A program made the translations under genes and the position numbers. This document shows positions 6,593 through 9,222 of a stretch of DNA of 9,222 nt, one piece after another. Under the pieces are notes generated by a model. The model was given only the letters and a program-made list of their open reading frames with translations, was not told the origin of the DNA and searched no databases. Position 1 is the stretch's first letter. The number at the start of each line of letters is the position of its first letter. The stretch lies in assembly GCA_046482855.1 (NCBI GenBank), contig JAWOEH010000097.1, positions 1 to 9,222 of the forward strand, in the 5' to 3' direction. This stretch comes from CAYVSF01 sp046482855. GTDB lineage: Bacteria > Bacteroidota > Bacteroidia > Bacteroidales > UBA12077.

Positions 6593-9222
6593 TTGAAGAA
6601 GTTGATTGCAATTGTAATGCTGGTGGGCATTACGTGGGGAGTGAAAGCTCAACCATGGCTAGAGGAATTGGGTAACATCCGGAAAGAAAAAAGCAGCGAA
6701 TTAACCCTGCATGATTTTCAAAAGGCTTTTTATCAGTACTGGGAAGATCATGATGTAAAGAAAGGTGTGTTTATTGAAGACGGCGTTCGAAAGAAAGCTC
6801 CGGGCTGGAAACAATTTAAACGTTGGGAATGGTATTGGGAAATGAATGCAGACCCTGCTACCGGAAAATTTCCCCAAACGAATTCAGGCGTAGAATATAA
6901 AAAGTACCGGCAAAGTACTACTAAGGAGACGTCTTTAGGAAATTGGATAATATTAGGACCCAATGAGACAACCGGCGGTTATGCCGGTTTGGGGCGCATA
7001 AATGCTGTTGCTTTTCATCCGAACGATAAAAATACGTTCTGGGTGGGAGCTCCCTCTGGAGGGATTTGGGAGACCACTGATGGTGGTACTAGTTGGTCCG
7101 TTTTAAATGACTACAACGATGTGATAGGTGTGAGTGACATTGCTGTGGCTCATGATTATAGTACGAACCCCACTTTGTATATAGCCACGGGCGACCGTGA
7201 CGGAGGAAGTCTTTGGGCATTAGGCGGCGGTGTTAGTGCCGATAACCAGTCCATTGGCGTATTGAAATCGACTGATGGTGGGCTTAATTGGCAAGAAACA
7301 GGCCTTTCTTATCTTACCGAAGAAAAGTTACTTATTGGTCGGTTGTTGTTGCATCCTTCCAATAATGATGTACTCCTGGCCGGAACCACCAAAGGAATTT
7401 TTAAATCGACAGATGGAGCTGCCACTTGGGAACAGGTACATAGCTCTGCATATGTAATCGATATGGAGTTTAATCCTGCCAATCCCGATGTGGTGTATGC
7501 TTCTACTATGTCCTATCGGAACGAACCTGTGATTATGCGATCCGACGATTTAGGTGAAACCTGGGCTACTGTTCATACGATGGATGTTGAGGAGTATCGG
7601 GTGGAATTAGCAGTAACAGCTGATAATCCTGATGTTGTATATGCTCTTTCGGCGGTACGTGCAGGCAGTATGGGTTCTATTTATCGTTCCAATGATGGTG
7701 GCATCTCCTATGAAAATGTTTTTGATGGCACCATCGATGGAAATAATCTATTAGGTTATTATAGCGATGGAACGGGTAGCGATGGACAAGGAAGCTATGA
7801 CCTGGCTTTTGAAGCTTCGCCAAAAGACAGCAATATGGTTTTTGTAGGAGGCATTAATACCTGGAAATCTACCGATGGTGGTACAAGCTGGCAAATAAAT
7901 ACTATGTGGACCAGTAGTACTACTTATAATACAGCGGGCGCTCCAGTTGTGCATGCCGATAAACATGTGTTGAAGTACCGAACCGAGGCTGAGGATACGG
8001 TTCTATTTGAAGGAAATGACGGAGGAATTTATTATACCCCCGATGATGGCGGAACGTGGACTGATCTTTCCAATGATCTGTATATTTCGCAGTTATACCG
8101 CCTCGGTGTTTCTGCGACTGATTCGAATATTGTCATCACGGGATTACAGGACAACGGGTCCAAACTTTACTATTATGAGAATTGGTATGATGTAACCGGC
8201 GGGGATGGCATGGAGTGTATGATTGACTATACGGATCCTGCTATACAATATGCCACTTATGCAAATGGAACGTTGTATCGTACCATGGAGAATTGGAATC
8301 AAGGAACTGTTACCACTATATCGGATAATATCAACAACGAAACCGGTTATTGGGTGACTCCCTACATTATGCATCCTCAAGAGCCGGAAGTATTGTATGT
8401 GGGGTATACCAATGTTTGGAAGACCACTGATCGGGGCAATACATTTAGTAAGATTTCTGATTTCCCCGCAGGAAAACTTAAAGCCATGGCGCAATCAAGT
8501 TCTGATCCTGCCTATTTGTATGTTTCTGATGCGGATAGTTTATTGATGACTGCAGATGAAGGAGCGACTTGGACCAATGTTACAGGTTCACTACCTGTTG
8601 GTTCTGCAAAGATCACCTATATTGCTGTTGATAATAGAAATCCCCAGCGTGTATGGGTAACAATGGGTGGATTCACTGGCAACCATGTGTTTGAAACAGA
8701 GGACGCAGGCGAAACCTGGACCGATATTTCAACCGGATTGCCAAATTTACCTGCCTATTCGATTGTTAAAGATACGCTGTATAAAGGAAAAGATATTCTT
8801 TATGTGAGCATGGATAGAGGCGTATACATAAAAGTGGACGACAACCACTGGGTGCCTTATAGTAACGAGTTACCCAATGTGGTTGTAACTGAGCTGGAAA
8901 TATACTATGACAGCACGGAGGCATCAAATAATAAGCTGCGTGCAGCAACCTATGGACGCGGTTTGTGGGAGACGCCTACCTACCAGTATACAAAAGATGC
9001 TTTCCTGGAAAGTCAGATAACTATTCGGGAAAAGTACTGCTCATCGCATTCGCAGGATCTTGTTTACAAATTGGTAAACGATGGCAATGACACACTTACC
9101 TCGGTAAATGTAGTGGCTTTGTTTTCATCCACCGGAGATCGGTTGGAGCAAACTATTTCCGATAGTATTGCTCCCGGAGAGGATACCTTGCTTACGTTTA
9201 AGCGCGTGTTATTTCCTGCAGG
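6593..9222 (+). CDS. Secreted Asp-box (BNR/VPS10-like) beta-propeller protein, 3' end outside window
   Basis: The frame stays open for 876 codons to the right edge, so the gene is incomplete. A TTG start at 6593 gives a good Sec signal peptide, MKKLIAIVML through VKA at 17-19, cleaved before Gln20; the first in-frame ATG (6617) would lose the lysines. A conserved-looking region follows (WKQFKRWEWYWE, 72-83), then GRINAVAFHPND (134-145). About ten Asp-box repeats of the SxDxGxTW type lie near 161, 226, 272, 317, 366, 426, 484, 611, 653 and 702, forming one or two beta-propellers as in sortilin/VPS10 or xyloglucanase-like folds. A YGRGLWE block (787-793) closes the propeller, and an Ig/CARDB-like domain begins at about 805. 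Such proteins in Bacteroidota usually end in a type IX secretion sorting domain, which would lie outside the window. Substrate or ligand is unknown; an Asp box alone does not prove glycosidase activity. It is probably co-transcribed with the lipoprotein 13 bases upstream. Confidence 0.88.
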   Translation, partial: MKKLIAIVMLVGITWGVKAQPWLEELGNIRKEKSSELTLHDFQKAFYQYWEDHDVKKGVFIEDGVRKKAPGWKQFKRWEWYWEMNADPATGKFPQTNSGVEYKKYRQSTTKETSLGNWIILGPNETTGGYAGLGRINAVAFHPNDKNTFWVGAPSGGIWETTDGGTSWSVLNDYNDVIGVSDIAVAHDYSTNPTLYIATGDRDGGSLWALGGGVSADNQSIGVLKSTDGGLNWQETGLSYLTEEKLLIGRLLLHPSNNDVLLAGTTKGIFKSTDGAATWEQVHSSAYVIDMEFNPANPDVVYASTMSYRNEPVIMRSDDLGETWATVHTMDVEEYRVELAVTADNPDVVYALSAVRAGSMGSIYRSNDGGISYENVFDGTIDGNNLLGYYSDGTGSDGQGSYDLAFEASPKDSNMVFVGGINTWKSTDGGTSWQINTMWTSSTTYNTAGAPVVHADKHVLKYRTEAEDTVLFEGNDGGIYYTPDDGGTWTDLSNDLYISQLYRLGVSATDSNIVITGLQDNGSKLYYYENWYDVTGGDGMECMIDYTDPAIQYATYANGTLYRTMENWNQGTVTTISDNINNETGYWVTPYIMHPQEPEVLYVGYTNVWKTTDRGNTFSKISDFPAGKLKAMAQSSSDPAYLYVSDADSLLMTADEGATWTNVTGSLPVGSAKITYIAVDNRNPQRVWVTMGGFTGNHVFETEDAGETWTDISTGLPNLPAYSIVKDTLYKGKDILYVSMDRGVYIKVDDNHWVPYSNELPNVVVTELEIYYDSTEASNNKLRAATYGRGLWETPTYQYTKDAFLESQITIREKYCSSHSQDLVYKLVNDGNDTLTSVNVVALFSSTGDRLEQTISDSIAPGEDTLLTFKRVLFPA

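Noticed and set aside
8144..8494. 116-codon - strand ORF inside the Asp-box protein gene
   Set aside because: It is antisense to a well-supported continuous frame with regular Asp boxes, and its translation has no recognisable feature.

Overview
The window comes from a member of the Bacteroidota. The CysD and CysN proteins resemble the Bacteroidota/flavobacterial branch. Recognisable Shine-Dalgarno sites are nearly absent, a TAnnTTTG-type -7 box precedes pgpH, and the last gene is a large secreted Asp-box (BNR/VPS10-like) protein of the kind that usually carries a type IX secretion tail in this phylum. I cannot resolve the lineage further from sequence alone. Every gene found looks like a chromosomal housekeeping or envelope gene; I see no transposase, phage gene, tRNA, rRNA or CRISPR array.

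Region 1 (1-2500, + strand) is a sulfate-activation operon, cysC (3' end only), cysD and cysN, closed by a strong intrinsic terminator. CysD and CysN together form ATP sulfurylase, which makes adenosine 5'-phosphosulfate (APS), and CysC phosphorylates APS to PAPS. PAPS can feed sulfate assimilation or sulfation reactions; the window does not show which.

Region 2 (2527-3799, - strand) is a compact operon running toward cysN. It holds a cytoplasmic SH3-NlpC/P60 peptidase (probably murein-peptide recycling), an unannotated 28-residue single-membrane-span protein, and a Nudix hydrolase. The small ORF joins its two neighbours through ATGA stop/start overlaps on both sides. This is the least expected feature of the window.

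Region 3 (3800-3986) is a 187-base divergent intergenic region with a possible pgpH promoter, a short direct repeat and a speculative 24-residue membrane ORF.

Region 4 (3987-9222, + strand) starts with pgpH, a membrane HD-domain phosphodiesterase of the type that degrades cyclic di-AMP. Its 3' end overlaps a cysteine-rich lipoprotein gene, followed after 13 bases by the secreted Asp-box protein, which runs off the window. The tight packing suggests one transcript joining a signalling phosphodiesterase to two envelope or secreted proteins. No stretch longer than about 190 bases lacks a gene. I found no convincing new multi-gene system; the most novel candidates are the two small membrane ORFs and the pgpH-linked lipoprotein.
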